From contig NC_052619.1 in the NCBI RefSeq assembly GCF_016545825.1, positions 40,639,682 through 40,703,681 of the forward strand: a DNA stretch of 64,000 nucleotides, written 5' to 3'. The translations under genes and the position numbers were made by a program. This DNA is from Eucalyptus grandis. Taxonomy: Eukaryota; Streptophyta; Magnoliopsida; Myrtales; Myrtaceae. Of this stretch, positions 13,301 to 25,333 are shown one piece after another; the first letter of the stretch is position 1, and each line of letters opens with the position of its first letter. The notes below the pieces were generated by a model that did not search any database, had not been told where the DNA came from, and saw only the letters and a list, made by a program, of their open reading frames with translations.

Positions 13301-13971
13301 GCCTATATTTTCAAGGGCATTCCATTAATTTCCGCAAATCTCAAAAAATGAAAATTTCAATCCGAAGTGAGCAAGTAGATAGATGGAGAAATCATACTTA
13401 TAGTGGGTGAAGAGACATTTTTTTTTTAAATCACATAGACATGCGGATGTAAACTTGTGACGATTGACGCATAAAGGTGGAATTCTAAAGGCTTAAGGTC
13501 CCCATTTTGATTAGATCAAAAGAGTTTTCCCCACTCCGCACTTACGTCGGACGTTCTCTTTATCATTAATTAAAATGAGCGGGACCAAAAGTGGATAACC
13601 ATGGGTCATTCCCCGCACGGGTTCCATCTTTTGGCACCTTCTATGGGCTTCATGGTGCGATCGGGGTTTTAGATCGCGGGTTGTGTGTGTAAATGTGTAG
13701 TGCAAGTATGAAGGCACGCACAACAATTGATATCCAAACAACACTTCAATTTCATCCATATAGGCATACATTCCTACACCTCCCTGCAAAAGAAATGGGT
13801 TAACAAACACTCCACCCCTTATTACTCCAAACCTACAAAAACATTTAACACTTTGTTAGCGGACTAACCTTATTTTCCACGCGACTTTGACACGCGCTAT
13901 CAAATGAAGACCATGTTAGTGAACAACCAACCAAGTTATTACGGCCTAAGTCCTCTAAGGTTGGCAACCAA

Positions 13972-13990
13972 GTCCCCAGCGGAGTCGCCA
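13972..13990 (-). other. Primer-binding site (tRNA-Arg type), unit 2
   Basis: Second copy of the 19-base tRNA-Arg 3'-end match, again separated by three bases (AGC on the plus strand) from the LTR terminus at 13994. It defines the 5' end of the complete internal region 6211-13993 on the minus strand. Confidence 0.8.
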
Positions 13991-13993
13991 AGC

Positions 13994-16900
13994 TGTCACG
14001 ACCTCTTTTTTTCCGTCTGGGGGAAAAGGAAGAGTGTTTAGGGGTATTTGCCTAAAGAAGCGGACCAATGGCCCTAAATTAGGCGGGGCTCTCCCAAGCC
14101 CATACCTCGTGCGACGTTGGATTTCATATTTCGATTCTTAACAACCTAAATATTTCTAGGAGTCGCCACTAGCCTATTGGGGTCGGCTAGAAACCAATCG
14201 AGACACGGAGTGGTGTCCCAATTCCTACGCAACCAGAGATTTCTAGGAACGGGACTTGTTTACGCCAATGTTTCTATTAGCGCCTTGCGGTACCACTAAC
14301 TTGGAAAGTTATTTATCTAAATAGCCACACATTCTTGATTACCAATTATAATCTTTATGAAACCACTAAGTATCCATGCAAATGTTTTTGTAGTTTTTTC
14401 TTTTTAAAGTCTAGACTAATCCTAACATAATTTAAAAGAGAAATTTACACTCAAATTAATGAAAAGCAGCGCGTAAGTAAACATCCAAGAAATTGAAATG
14501 ACTTGAAAATAAACGCAGAAAATATAAACCCGATACAAGTCGGGCAAATAATATTACATGGCCTTGTTATCATGCCCCGGGACAGGACCCCCGTGAGCGA
14601 AATGGGAATTTAAATACGCATGATATTACTCTAAATGCATGAAATTACTCTAGATAATTTTAATCTATGCAAAATGGATTATTTACAAAAATTGTTATAA
14701 AATAACAAAAAAAGCATTAAATTAGAAAATGACATTTTAAAATTAGGAAAATTCCATATATGTCATTTCTATCATAATTTGATGTTATCCAACATTTTTT
14801 ATATTTTTTGAAATTTTCAGATTTTTCTCTTTTTTTATTATTTTTTTAAAAGAATATTAATAATGATTCCTTAAACCGATCTACGCTAACATGGAGTAAC
14901 AAATCACATGAATATCATAACGATTAAGCTCAAATCAACCGCTTCGAGATTGGAGCTTGGTTTCAACATTTTATCGAATACTTGGTTTGCATCAAATCAC
15001 CCCAAAACGGCTTCTTCGGGTCATGTTCGTGGTCTTCAATCTCGATCCATAAGCAATCTCATGTGAATGCAAAGTATCAAGGATATACTACTACATGCAA
15101 AGAACGTGTTTGACTAGAAATTATAGCCTAGAACATGCAAAAACCGAACTGAAAACGGCCTCCAACATGCGGGTTGGGGCTGTTTTGCAAAAACTGGTGA
15201 TGAACCCAAGTCAAACAGCCATGCCAAATGCTCAGATTGAAGCTCCGACAACCATCACATGCCATATCTATATGATATATTACTCCATCTAGATGAAAAT
15301 AGGTAACACTTACTTTCAAATGCAATAAACATCACCGAAAATGATCAACCGAACGCATCAAAATGAACTCTCCAAGAAGCATTCATGCATGGTCTATGCT
15401 GGCCAACCATGTCTCAATGTGGTTTTTTGGCTCACGTTATAGATGGTTTCATGGTTCACAAGGAGATTTAAAGACTAAACCGGGTTATCCTATGCATCAT
15501 TTGTACTCCCATGTAACATTCATCAAAGTCATAACGAAAAAACAAGCATGCAAAGGGGAGTAACAAGTCGAGCATGTAGGGGGCATTGAAGAGGTTTTAA
15601 ACACTTAGAAAAATTTTAGCTTCAGAAATCAGCTCTTCAGACTAGTTTCCTTCTCGATTTTCGTGATCAAAACATGTTCAAACTTGAACAAAAATACATC
15701 TAGAATGCTTACCTTGCTTCCTAGTTTCTTTTTCAAGCGACTCTTGGCCAAGGAAACCACGAAATTGTCTTCTGGAAGCACGTGAAAGTTGGTTCCTTCA
15801 AGCTGAAAGTGAGATCTGCAGAAGAAAAAGTGACAACGAGGGTTTTCGTTGACTTCCCAAAATTAGATTTCCAAACCTTCCTTGTTGGCCAAGTTCAAAT
15901 CAACCAAAACTATATGTATTATAGTTTGGCTTGTAAGTCATGGATTTCCTCACTTGTCTCTCAAGTTTCTCAAAAGCACTCGCTTTTCCTCACTCATGAA
16001 CAATCAGGCTCAACACTTAGAAAAATTTCGGACTTTCTTGGCCCGCCAGGAGGGCACTGTTTTCGGGGGCTTTAGGAGGCCTTCCCGATCTCCATTTGGG
16101 ACATATGACCTATGGTTGGAAAGATCTTGGAGTGAAGTTTCAATCTCTAGTTGAAGGTTTTGGCTAATTTTTACCGTAGATGTGTGAAAATCTCACTTTT
16201 CTCTCTAAAGGTTCATCTGGAATTTCTGGGTTCTCTCCTTTCTGGAATTGCTTCTGAGGGTGTTTTTTTGGGTACGACTCCGAGCCCCTCCTCTCTCCCT
16301 CGTCTCTTTCTTTTCATCCCCTGAAAGACCTTGCTTCAGTGATATTATCCCATGAATTGAGGGATTTTTGGTCAGCTTTTTGGCCCCCTACCAAGCCTGC
16401 CAACTGAGCTAGTCCACCCACTCTCCTGACTTGGCCAAATTTTTAATTCTGCAGCTGTTGAGTGTGCAGGTTTTGCTACGATTTTCCGGTGCTGTCAGGA
16501 GCTTATCCTTGGCCAATTTCCGTCCACTTGCACTGCTATATATGGTCTTCCATCACGTGCAAAGATCGGGCTGGTTAGGCAGCTGAGGAGGATATGGTGG
16601 GGCCACCAAATTGCTTACTCAGCAACTCCAGATTAAGACCGACTCGTGGACTGAGTTTTGGCTGCTGATTTGAGTGCTTTAATCCACTAATTTGGCTGCT
16701 TTTTTTGATCAATTAGAAAGCTCATGTATAGTAGTTTAAGATCTTGACCATTTTTCGCAATTGTGCCCACCCAATTTTGCAAAAGTCCCTCAAAGTTGGC
16801 CATTTTCTTATCCGAAAATACCCAATTCAATACAAATGTGGTCTTTTTGGCTCAATTTGATTGATTCTACTTGGCCCAAATTCAATTTCAACTTAATTGA

Positions 16901-17216
16901 TGACCAAGATGATTATTTATAGGGCTCGGGCGCAAATTTTGCAAAATTTGCGAATTGGTCCCTCGACTTTTGAAATTGCATTTTGGCCCCAAATTGTCAT
17001 TTGGATTCCAATCTGACCTCCTAGGCTTGGCTAGTCACATTTAGATCGTTGGCCCCAACTTGCTCTCTTTTTTTTTCTTTCGATTTTTTTTTTTTTTTTT
17101 TTTAAATTATTTTTTTTTTATAGGAAAAACATCTTTCATTTAAAACACGATATTAAACACCTAGATAATCTATATGTTGGAATGAAATATTTTTGGGCAA
17201 AAATTAGGTGTCAACA
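13994..17216 (-). repeat. Long terminal repeat, right copy (5' LTR of the complete unit)
   Basis: Nearly identical to 2991-6210, with the same TGTCACGACC and TGTCAACA ends on the plus strand. Similarity between the two copies of the whole block stops exactly at 17216, where unrelated AT-rich DNA begins with ATTAT. The edge at the CA terminus shows that this is the outer border of the multimer. ATTAT is the candidate 5-bp target duplication, whose partner lies outside the window. The very low LTR divergence implies recent insertion or recombination. Confidence 0.85.
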
Positions 17217-17797
17217 ATTATTTTATTTCCTACGATAAAAAAAAGAACATAAATCCTTTGGATAATGTTTTTGTTCCCGAGAATAAATTTATTTCCAAGA
17301 ATAGATTTGAATAGAATAAGAAGCGAAAAAAAGTTATTTTTTTGTTCCTCTGAACAATTCTAGAATCAAGCCTAAATCCATTTTTTTTTTCTTCTTTACT
17401 CTTCCTCTTCTTCTTCCCCAATCAGGTCGCGTAGCCATGGCGATGGCCAATAACTTTGTGAGAAGCCTCACTAGATTTGGTGAGGTGAGCCTCGCCTAGC
17501 CACTGCAAGGTCCACCCTCACCAGCCCCCGACAAGATTGAGCCTCACCGACAATGGACTAGAGGAAGAAGAAGACAAGAAAAAAGAAAAAAAGAAAAAAA
17601 AATGTAATAAAATTATTTTAAAAAGAAAAAGAAATTGTAAGTCATAAAATATTTTGAAGGTCATACCAAACACATTTCTATTTTGGATGACAGTTATCAA
17701 ATGTCTTCGAATGCTCAAAAATTGCCTAGGGAATAAAATAAAAATATATATTTCTAAGTAGAAATTATTTTTGGGAATGGTTACCAAACGCACCCTA
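17217..17797. mobile_element. Truncated hAT-like MITE interrupted by the LTR element
   Basis: The right end, read on the minus strand, begins AGGGTGCGTTTGGTAACC, a terminal motif common in plant hAT-related MITEs. The interior is AT-rich with poly-purine stretches, plus a GC-rich patch at 17425-17530 with repeated CTCACC/CCTCGCC words. No matching left terminus is seen before the LTR border at 17216, so the LTR element probably inserted into it. Open frames of 63 and 91 codons here are low-complexity and not believable genes. Confidence 0.4.
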
Positions 17798-20592
17798 GTA
17801 GTTTTTTTGGGAAGTTTGGTCTTAATTTAGTTATAATTGGATTGATGATCTTTGGGAATTGGCTTGATAGATCCCGGATTAATTCTAGTTAGAATATGAT
17901 TGGGGTTGTTCTGCTTTGATAGAAGCATTGGATTACTGATGCGTTGGGCCTAATTTGCTTTTAAATTGGGCTTGAATTGCTTTGAAGATGGGTTTGATAC
18001 AAGAGCCCAATTTGTGTTCATGGCCCAAACCCGAGAGTTTTCGCAACAGCCCATATTGGGATCGGGCCCAAGGGCCCAGCCCAGTCCCCGTTATCGGAAT
18101 TAAAAATTTTAAAAATTAATTAATAAAACTTCAGAAAACATTGAAAAACAAAATCAGAAAATAGCTTAGGCGTAGACATTGATTAGATTGTTAGTTTTAG
18201 CGCTAGATTTAGTTTAGTTTCATTTTAGTTAGCATATATAGTTGAAATTTTTTTTTAGCAAATGCCTTTGATATAGTTTAGTTTTTGATAGGTTGATCTT
18301 TTAGGCAAGAAAATGAACTCAATTACAACTTAGCTCATAGGGGCTGCTATCATAGGACTTCATAACAAGGCAATGTGTATTTTATATTTGGTGCTTTTTT
18401 CACTTTACTATCCTACACTTTACTTTCATTGCATTTGTTGTGATTGCTTACGTTTCTTGGATTGCACAATCATGCATATGAATATCATCTAGTGACATAG
18501 GATAATTAAATGGTCAAAGATTGCTTGAATCATTTAGGCAAATAAACTAATCAAGTTAGTGAATCAAAAAGGGCATTAGTTAGATAATTAGTGTAATTAA
18601 ATCCTCCTCCCTAAGGGTGCGTAGAAAGTGAGATTTTTCTCATATCTTACTTGACTTCTAATCTACCTCAATAAGTTAGTGGTGATTCCTCGTGTAGAAT
18701 TTTCTTAAGGTTAATCGAATTAAGATGTAAATCCAAACATCACGTGAGGCAAAATATTGGAAGAACCTATATCAATTGAGGACCGTTGATCCTCAAATTG
18801 ACATTACTTCTAAACTTGTCATTTGTCATTTTTTTGGTTGTCGATTGGGAGGGTCGCGACACCCCAAAACATTAAAAAAAATTAAGAGATTGATATGGAG
18901 CATTTTGCACTACGTTGGTCACAAGCCTTTATAAAATGTCGTAACCTTAAGAGGAAGGAGGGAGAATCTGCTCGGCATGTTAATCAACTTCTTACTTTTT
19001 GAAATGTAATTTACTTGGTAGCCTTCAAAGATACATTCATTTATTACTAAGACTCGTTGCTAAACCTGTTTAGCTCTTTCTCCCATGTGCGGGCATTTAT
19101 CATTTGACTATATTAGAAGTATTTGGTCCATGAGTCTGAAGTTTTATCGCCAAATGAAATCAATAGGATACCTTGCTGCATAGAAATTCAGCAAGATAGC
19201 CAAATTCGACTGCATTAGTCGGAACACATACATCCAGATCATGCATTCACTGCAAATCTCACATGAAAATCACATCATTCAGGGCTCTTCCTTAATGCGA
19301 AAGATCTATTTAGTAGGGAGCGGTTCGAGTTTTAAAGAATTGAATCTCGGTCCCCGGAATTGTGCAGGAGGGTGAGGTTTCCTCACTATGTTCTCTAATC
19401 TTCCCTTCTTCAGTTTCAATTCCAGGTCAACATTGACCTCACCAGCCCTAGACGACTCTTGGGGTTGTACTCGGCCTCAAGCCTCCTCTTCCTCTCGTCT
19501 TGGCTCTCAAACTTGTTGTAGGTGGGACATCACGCGTAGGCAGAGAACGCATCTCGATTGATCTTTTGCTCGATTCGACGAGTCTAAGGCCGACATGGAG
19601 GGTCGTGTCCGTACCATCCCTTCGAGCAATGATGAGGTCATTTTGGAGCTCAAGGTGGCTTTGGCTTTGAACAGAAGGAACGTGATGATGGGCTCCAAAA
19701 GAGCAATTTAGCTGTCATCGTTGGCGATTATATCGTTCAAATCAAACATACTGTCTTTCCTAGTGAGAAGCAATGACAGTTTTGGCGATAAGGATCAAGT
19801 TTCCTCGCATGAACAGCATTTGGCCCACTTGTTTTTACTGCTTTGGCCCATTTCTCTTCATCTTGGAAAAAAAAAAATGAACGAAGCAATACCATTTCAT
19901 TTCATGAAATTCTTTGTATCAATCCACAAAAAAAAGACAAAAAAAAGAGAGAATTTAATATCAGGAAACGGGTAAAACCCTTTCCTTTCTTATTGTAAAG
20001 ATTGGTGACCGTCACAAATGAATTAAACTGACCATTAAGAGCTTTCAAACCTCTATACCTCGATCATCATCTCAATTTTTATTTACTTGTATCGAAGAAG
20101 GACGTTAAGAGCTCATATTCTCTCTATTTTAATCACCTTCCTTCTGCTTAATATCAATTGGCCAAACCAAAAGTTAAAATTTTGAGACCTCTATGCATCA
20201 ATTTAATAATTTTGTTTCTTCATTACTTATTTCAAACCTTCATACGGAAGCTCGTTTCTTTACGTTCTAACAACCTTTTTCTTGTTTATGCTTTACATAC
20301 TTGGTATATCGTCATGGCTGTTGCTAATGTTTATTGCTTTATAAGACTATGAAAAGGTCTCACTCGCCGTCTCACCTGCTATGTCAAAAGACTTGACATT
20401 CAATATAATTTCACTAATCATTGACAAAAGTAAAGACCAATCACGAAGCTCTACCACCAAAGAAAAAACGAAAACGAAAATGAAAATCTCTGTAGACTTT
20501 GATTGCAAATGTCACCCGATGACATCCACATCTTGTTTTCTTTTATTGGTATTCCCTGCCACTAGACTGGACGCCTGGGGATTGGTTGGCTT
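17798..20592. other. Unassigned repeat-rich intergenic DNA
   Basis: I see no intact gene in this 2.8 kb. A block ending GGGTCGCGACA near 18861 resembles the end of a long plant LTR and may be an LTR remnant. Around 19590-19710 there is a short open, coding-like stretch (MEGRVRTIPSSNDEVILELK on the plus strand) soon ended by a stop; I do not recognise its family. The sequence from 19730 to 20590 is AT-rich with no recognised feature. Confidence 0.5.
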
Positions 20593-23500
20593 TCACCACT
20601 GCACAATAGTTTCTTCCCGTGAGCATGGAAGGTGTGCAATCTTTTCCCAATCTGCACCACACTCTCTTTGGCACCTCTCTTGCAAAACGGGACACTCAGC
20701 GATTCTCAATGTCTTCAAGGAGGTGAGGCGGCTTATCCCATCAGGCAAACACGTTAACTTTGAGCAGTCAGAAACGTCAAGATTTTGAAGAGTAGAGAAA
20801 TTGCCAATCCATTCTGGCAAACTCATTAGATTCTCACATTGACTAACATTGAGAGATTCCAGAGTGGTGATATGTTGAATCCCCTGAGGTAACACCACTA
20901 GTTTCGGAAGACGGTAGAAAGTAAGATAACGGAGTTTTGCAAGGGAACGCCATTGGGTTCCATGCTCATCGTCATGGCTTGACACATCGAGTTCTTCACA
21001 CCGGCGAATGTTGAGGCTTTGCAGCAAGGACAAGGATTGCATGCCACAAGAGAGACTCCTTAATTCGGGACAATAGTCGAAGACCAAGGTCTTAAGATTT
21101 CTGAGGAATGGAAGTAGAGTCTCAAGCATCGAGTGCTCCACAGGCGATACTTCAAATTGTAGCCGCTCTAATTTATAGAGGGGGATGAATGTGGATACCG
21201 CCATCCTTTGTTGCAACCATTTTATGCTATGCGCAAAAATCTCCAAGCTTTCTATATGGGGAAAAAGTGGCATTGAATTCAAGTCGGGACAATCCCATAT
21301 CTTCATGGACAAAAGTTTTGGGAATGATGAATATGAATTGTACTGCTGATGATCCTGATCCGGTTCCATAGGTTGGCTCCTTCCCCACCATCCTTTCAGG
21401 TTACGACAAAAATAGAGATTCAATTTCTCTAGAGATGGGAGACAGGGGGGTGAAGTATCAGATTGCTCCAGATCACTTATCTCTTCAACGAATTCCAACG
21501 CATACAAGTTACTAAGAGTCAATCTCCTTAGGGAAGGGAGTTCACGTAGGGACGGCAAGTACTTCCATTCTGTACATATATTAACATCGAGCTCAATAAG
21601 ATTCACCATGGAGGAAAGCCAGCTTGGTGAACTCCTATTCTTACATGAGTATATGGTCAAACTGGTTAAATTTAGGTGTGGCCTAAGGTTCTCCCATAAG
21701 ATCAATTCATCACTGTCGCTTTTGCAATCTTGCTGCTCCATCCTCCAGTCTAATTTTAAGCAATGGAGACGTTCCTTTTCCTGCAAGTGACCCTTGTTCG
21801 GTACCGGTTGAAGGAACTTCAAGTTTTGAAGAACAATGGATCCACCCAATCTGTTTAAGGCACTCAGTTCATCTAAGCTCCCCACACCACCGGGTACTTT
21901 ATGGTCCATCTTTTGGACAACGTATAGGTTCAAAGTCTGAAGATTAGACAAGTGATTCAACCCGCATGGCATGTGGCTTAGTGAATGACACCAATCAATC
22001 AAGAGGTGTCTAAGGTTGACTAATTTCTTCAAATCTCTTGGAAGTGTTGTAAGATTCTTACAATCAGAGAGCTTAAGGGTCTGTAGGTTCACCAAATCCG
22101 TGATTGAATCTGGCAAATTTTGGATAGATGGGTTTCCAGAAATATCAAGAAACCTTAAATGCTTCAATTGACTCCCCAAGGAAGGAGGGATCTGAAAATC
22201 TTCATAGCGCAAACCCAATGCGCGACAATGCCTAAACTTGGAGATAATCTCATGATGTTCATTTAAAAAATTTGATGTGCTCCACTTCTTCAAAGAGAGA
22301 AATGTTCGTAAATTGGTCACTTCAAGTAGCGAGGTCACTTTTTGTAGTGAAGACGATTGTGAAGCAAATGATGCATGACGAATTCCTCTGATGATGCTGC
22401 CTTCATTGAAATCAATCAGCTTGCACTCATCTCCTGTGACTTTCAAGGCAAGATCATGCATGAGATCGTGCATTTTGAACGTGTTCACCTCATCAGCGTC
22501 ATCATCAATCACTTCAACTTCAAGGAAGGACCTACACTGTAGATTCCAGACATAACTATCTCCGATCTCTTCTAGGTCGTTGCTCCCCTCTCGCGACTCG
22601 ATAAAGCCTTGTGCCATCCAAAGTTGTATTATTGTCTGTTTATCAAAGACATAATCTTTTGGAAATAGCGCAAAATATGCAAAACAATGTTTTAAATGCG
22701 ACGGAAGATGGTCGTAGCTAAGCTTGAGGACTTCCATAATTCCTTCTCCCGAGTCATCTATATTTGAAAGTTCATACTCTTTGAAATTGAGCCACTCATT
22801 TTTCTTTGTGGTGTATAGAAGGCTACCTATTGTTTTGATGGCAAGGGGAACACCAGCGCATTTTTTAACTATATCTCGACCTATCTCCTCTAATACCGAG
22901 TCAGATGATGTTTCCCCATCTTTAAAAGCCATTTTCTTGAATAAGTCCCAGGACTTTTCTGCAGATAAGCCACGCAGATTAAATTTAATTGACTTCGCAT
23001 CTGTAGCCTCCACGACCAACGAAGAGCGCGTGGTTATGAGTATCTTGCTTCCCCTTGAACCGCCCATTAACAAAGGCCGAAGTTTCAACCATATCATGCG
23101 ATCCTCATTCCACAAGTCATCAAAAACAAGCAAATACTTCTTTCCTTATAGTACTTTACCAAGGAGCCTCTGCAACGCTTCCTCATTTTTATTCTCAATG
23201 TCTTCCAGATTTATCTTCGCCTCAGGATCATCTTTGGCAGAGTTCAGTATTTTTTTGACGATCAGATCCACATCAAAGATTTTAGGATCCCATGGCACAC
23301 CCACATCTTAAGCTCGAAACATTCTTTCACCTTTTCATCCTTGTACACCAGATTAGCAAGTGTGGTTTTTCCCATTCCTCCTATACCGATCATGGAAACA
23401 ACCGAGACACTCTCTCCAAAAGAGGAATCAAGCAAACATGAGATGATCTCCTCCTTATCCTCTTCTCTACCAATTATATTTTCCTCACGCTCAAAAGTGG

Positions 23501-24017
23501 GAGTTCTCCTCTTCGTAGGAAGAGTTGCCTCACTCTGATGCTCCTCTAGTTTGAAATTCCTATTTCTTTTCCTATTTTTTTCAATCCGATCCAGTTTCTT
23601 CCTAAGTCCCTGAATCTCATTACCCACTTTGAGGCAGTGTGCAAGCTGATTTGATTTAGAGAAGAAAAGGCGCACCTCTTTCGTCATCTTGTTGCCGGGG
23701 GTGACCTTCCGCCTTAGATCTTCGGTTGCGACATTGTCAAGCAAATCTTGTACATCGTACAGCACGTCCTTGAGACTCTTGAGCCAAAGCTTGACCTGGT
23801 TGTTGTGCCATTGCTGCTTCTCGGCATCCAAAAGCACAGCTTGGATGGTCTGGATGGTGTCCTCAAGGCTTTGGAGCTCGTCCTTGGCACCGCAGAGCAA
23901 CTGGATCTTCTGAGAAGCGAAGGAGCCTCCAGGTTTCACCATTTCGGTGGCGAGGCTTTTCAGGATGTCAGTGGCAAGGCTGAAGAGAACTGCTTCCGCC
24001 ATTTCAGAAAGCAACAA
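20593..24017 (-). pseudogene. CC-NB-ARC-LRR disease-resistance gene (RGA/Rx_N type) with one frameshift and one premature stop
   Basis: Intracellular immune receptor family. From the N terminus (ATG at 24017 or, better, MAEAV at 24002): an Rx_N-type coiled-coil domain (about residues 6-150, with EDVID-like LYDVQDLLDNVATE); the P-loop GIGGMGKTTLA at residues 211-221; and FELKMWVC (RNBS-A). Between about 23285 and 23310 the frame shifts by one base. In the next frame an in-frame TAA lies at 23146-23148, directly before GKKYLLVFDDLWNED (kinase-2, with the W typical of non-TIR proteins). From 23133 the frame is open for 846 codons: GSKILITTRS, CAGVPLAIKTIG (GLPL), HLKHCFAYFALFPKDY (RNBS-D), FKMHDLMHDLA (MHD), then many LRRs to the stop at 20593. 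No introns are evident. Two lesions in an otherwise complete ~1135-residue gene suggest a young pseudogene; assembly error is possible. Confidence 0.88.
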
Positions 24018-24463
24018 GCTAGAGCTGAGGAGTTTGCAGATCTAATGCTTTTGTCGTGAGTCAATGGTTGGGTGTTTCTCATGATAAACTTGAGGCACGA
24101 AAATATGGCAAGGCCAATGGCATCTCCATGTTTCTTCATGCTCAGTTAATCCACCAGATGAAATAGCATAACTTGCAACGGAGAAAAAGAATAGCGTGGA
24201 TCAGTGGTTTCTTTGTGATAAGCCCAAAGTACATATTCAAGGAATAATTTGAAGGTGCAACGCTAAATCCACCCCTCTATTGGCTTCTTCACTCTCTTGA
24301 TGATTAGAATGACAGAAATACCAAAATCATGGGTCCCACGTTTCTCTCTCATTTTTGTCTGATCAGAAGACTCAGAACCCAGTTCAACAGCTTCCTTGAT
24401 CCTTAAGCCTCTCTTGGTTCCAAGTTCACCGTCTCTCTCTCTCTCTCCACCGGAAAAAAGAAA
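24018..24463. other. Upstream region of the NB-LRR relic
   Basis: About 450 bp between the NB-LRR start (minus strand) and the Rab geranylgeranyltransferase fragment (plus strand). It should hold the promoters of both divergent genes, but I see no clear TATA box or other element. The CT-rich stretch at 24430-24448 resembles a plant 5' leader for the plus-strand fragment. Confidence 0.4.
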
Positions 24464-24566
24464 ATGCATGGCCGGCATTCGACGACTCCGAAGCCAGAAC
24501 TGCCAAAGCCCAGAAGCTTAACAACTCTTCAATCCCGGTTTCTCTCTAATCACCTCAACCGCATGC

Positions 24567-24627
<61 letters not shown>

Positions 24628-24846
24628 TTTCATTTTACTTCTGTCCTGTCCTCGGTTGCGAGATCAAAAGCGTTATGCGAGAGCAGACGATTTCTTTGGT
24701 CAGATTTTTTTTGAATTGATTGTGATGTAATGTTGCTCCCAGATGCATGAAGGAGGCTCTCTACATGAGCGCGAAGCTCCTGGAGATCAATCCCAAGTGC
24801 TACTCTGCTTGGAATTACAGGAAGCTCGTGGTGGCGTACAATTCTC
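24464..24846 (+). pseudogene. RGTA1: 5' fragment of a Rab geranylgeranyltransferase alpha subunit gene
   Basis: The intact family prenylates Rab GTPases in the cytosol, its alpha subunit being built of PPTA helical repeats. Here an ATG at 24464 opens with MHGR, the usual start of the plant protein, followed by a degenerate PKPE..AKAQKLNN-like stretch that needs frame changes. After an intron-like stretch containing a (TC)n tract, an AG at 24741-24742 precedes an exon coding MKEALYMSAKLLEINPKCYS and continuing AWNYRKLVVAYN (24747-24842). That is a canonical PPTA repeat, with the W-N-Y-R-K signature. Homology then stops and the frame ends at a stop near 24920. The remaining ~600 residues are missing, so it is a truncated duplicate. 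The paralogue it came from is not in this window. Confidence 0.7.
24571..24623. repeat. (TC)n microsatellite
   Basis: A pure TC dinucleotide tract of 53 bp in the putative first intron of the Rab geranylgeranyltransferase fragment. Confidence 0.97.
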
Positions 24847-24922
24847 TATCCGCCGCTCATGTGTGCGCCTGTCCTTGTCCACCACTGTTTGCTGCCTCAA
24901 CCTCCATGCCCACCCCGCTGTG

Positions 24923-25102
24923 ATCACTCGGATGAGTTTAAAGGCAAAAAGCTAGATATGGCAATGTGAGATCTGACTTAGTGCATGCGGCTTCCACAGG
25001 AAATTTCGTCCAATCACTCAGACGAGTTTGAAGGCAAAAGGCTAGATATGGCAATGCGAGATCTGACGTAGTGCATGTGGCTACCGCTGGGAATTTCATC
25101 CA
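24923..25102. repeat. 90-bp tandem duplication
   Basis: 24923-25012 and 25013-25102 are adjacent 90-bp direct copies, both beginning ATCACTC and ending TCCA, with roughly ten substitutions between them. The unit length is a multiple of three, but I see no protein family. It lies between the Rab geranylgeranyltransferase fragment and a DUF810 fragment. Confidence 0.85.
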
Positions 25103-25333
25103 AGAACATTTGAGCATGGTGGTTAGTTGTGGACCAGGTGATGATGCCAGTGACAGAGCATCAAAGATTTGGACAAGATCTTGACTCTTGAAGCGGGGAT
25201 TAAGTTGATTGAAAAAGGCAGGAGCAGAGTCAGGGCCGGCGAAGGCTGTAGCACACGCCCCTCTCTCTCTATATGCCCGATCTCTCTCTCTCTTCCAGAT
25301 CTCCTCTTGGCTGGCACCTCCTCGTGATTGGAA

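Larger units (their letters stand above)
6211..13993 (-). mobile_element. Complete internal region of a non-autonomous Tat/Ogre-like LTR retrotransposon
   Basis: This 7.8 kb lies between two near-identical LTRs, with the PPT at its left end and the tRNA-Arg PBS at its right end (13972-13990). I looked for gag zinc knuckles, the protease DTG/DSG, RT (Y/F)XDD, RNase H and integrase motifs and saw none. The longest open frames are either in the minisatellites or under 100 codons. It therefore resembles LARD-type or other non-autonomous derivatives that depend on an autonomous partner. The part next to the PPT holds two large tandem arrays (6387-8048). Such 3'-untranslated arrays are known from Tat/Ogre elements. 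Between 8049 and 10216 and between 10346 and 13971 I see only AT-rich non-coding sequence, apart from a SINE-like insertion. Confidence 0.7.

Noticed and set aside
20381..20788. 135-codon open frame on the plus strand
   Set aside because: Its second half is antisense to the LRR end of the NB-LRR gene and the first half is low-complexity.
22724..23311. 195-codon open frame on the plus strand
   Set aside because: It lies antisense to the NB-ARC domain of the NB-LRR gene and has no domain of its own.
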